This document shows, piece after piece, positions 7,120-7,445 of a stretch of 7,445 nt of DNA. The translations under genes were made by a program, and so were the position numbers. Numbering within the stretch: the stretch's first letter is position 1; every line of letters begins with the position of its first letter. This DNA is from Polaromonas sp. (GTDB lineage Bacteria > Pseudomonadota > Gammaproteobacteria > Burkholderiales > Burkholderiaceae_C). The notes under the pieces are model-generated. The model searched no databases. It was not told the DNA's origin and worked only from the letters and a program-made list of their open reading frames with translations. Location of the stretch: NCBI GenBank assembly GCA_023259235.1, contig JAHFQQ010000178.1, forward strand, positions 1-7,445. The letters are read 5' to 3'.

Positions 7120-7445
7120 TTACTTCTTGATGCTGATCACCTGCGGCCGGGTCACGGACTTGAGCCCCTCCACGCCAAACTCAACACCGTAGCCGGACCC
7201 CTTGATGCCGCCAAACGGCACCATCGGATGAATCATGCCGTGCTGATTGATCCACACAGTACCGGCCTGTATGCGACTTGCCACCTCTTTGGCGCGCTAG
7301 ACATCAGATGACCACACCGACGCACCCAGACCAGCGCTGAGCCCGTTGGCGCTGGCCACGGCCTGGTCCAGGTCGCGGTACTTGATGATGGGCAAGACCG
7401 GACCGAACTGTTCTTCATCAACCAGCCGGGCCCCATCTTGCAGGC
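7120..7445 (-). pseudogene. Aldehyde dehydrogenase, C-terminal part, interrupted by an in-frame TAG (runs off the right edge)
   Basis: Reading the minus strand in from the right edge gives the C-terminal third of an NAD(P)-dependent aldehyde dehydrogenase. Family segments are EEQFGPVLPIIKY, then NGLSAGLGASVWSSDV, then RAKEVASRIQAGTVWINQHG, then MVPFGGIKGSGYGVE, ending in ISIKK and TAA (7122-7120). At 7299-7297, between WSSDV and RAKEV, the codon is TAG where relatives have Glu, Gln or similar. The 58 codons after it remain in frame and well conserved, so the change is recent, or it is a sequencing error. Loss of this tail would remove the PFGGxKxSGxG segment and the oligomerisation strand, so the product is probably inactive. 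The catalytic Cys and NAD-binding domain lie outside the window. The substrate is not determinable. Confidence 0.82.
7127..7140. promoter_or_regulatory. Candidate FNR/Dnr/NnrR-type binding palindrome upstream of the cytochrome-nod operon
   Basis: The plus strand reads TTGATGCTGATCAC, which matches the FNR/CRP-family anaerobic consensus TTGAT-N4-ATCAA at 9 of 10 defined positions. Its centre is about 57 bases upstream of the ATG of the first operon gene. That is compatible with an activator site near -41.5 and a short 5' leader. It lies in the last codons of the aldehyde dehydrogenase gene, so part of the match is constrained by coding and it could be chance. No clear -10 hexamer follows. Confidence 0.4.

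Overview
The window looks like a chromosomal piece of a proteobacterium, most likely a betaproteobacterium of the Burkholderiales type. That assignment rests on the style of the GlpK, GlpD and aldehyde dehydrogenase proteins, moderately high GC and tight gene packing. It is inferred by eye, not from a search. No rRNA, tRNA, CRISPR array, transposase, integrase or long repeat was seen.

Layout. At the left edge is the 5' end of glpK (glycerol kinase, minus strand). A 203-base divergent intergenic region separates it from glpD (FAD-dependent glycerol-3-phosphate dehydrogenase, plus strand). Convergent with glpD, and 48 bases from it, is a compact minus-strand gene block read right to left: a small monoheme cytochrome c, two tandem MauG/CcpA-type diheme cytochrome c peroxidase-like proteins, and a 785-residue multi-helix membrane protein of the quinol-dependent nitric oxide reductase (qNOR) superfamily. 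At the right edge, upstream of the block on the same strand, is the C-terminal part of an aldehyde dehydrogenase gene with an in-frame TAG.

The main result is the identity of the membrane protein. It keeps the qNOR fold and heme ligands, but it has the substitutions that mark nitric oxide dismutase (NOD, 2 NO -> N2 + O2; known from Candidatus Methylomirabilis oxyfera and strain HdN1). In Geobacillus qNOR numbering, the FeB ligand His560 is Asn, Glu581 is Gln, and the quinol-site residues around His328/Glu332/Phe336 and Asp746 are lost. I therefore call it a probable nod gene.

The four genes of the block appear to be one operon. The two peroxidase genes overlap by 4 bases, and the Shine-Dalgarno of nod overlaps the stop codon of the second peroxidase gene. 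A near-perfect FNR/Dnr-type palindrome lies about 50 bases upstream of the first gene. This suggests an anaerobic, NO-responsive unit in which a possible O2-producing enzyme is made together with three periplasmic c-type heme proteins. Those proteins could handle peroxide, shuttle electrons, or use the O2 or H2O2 in an oxidation. That functional link is inference.
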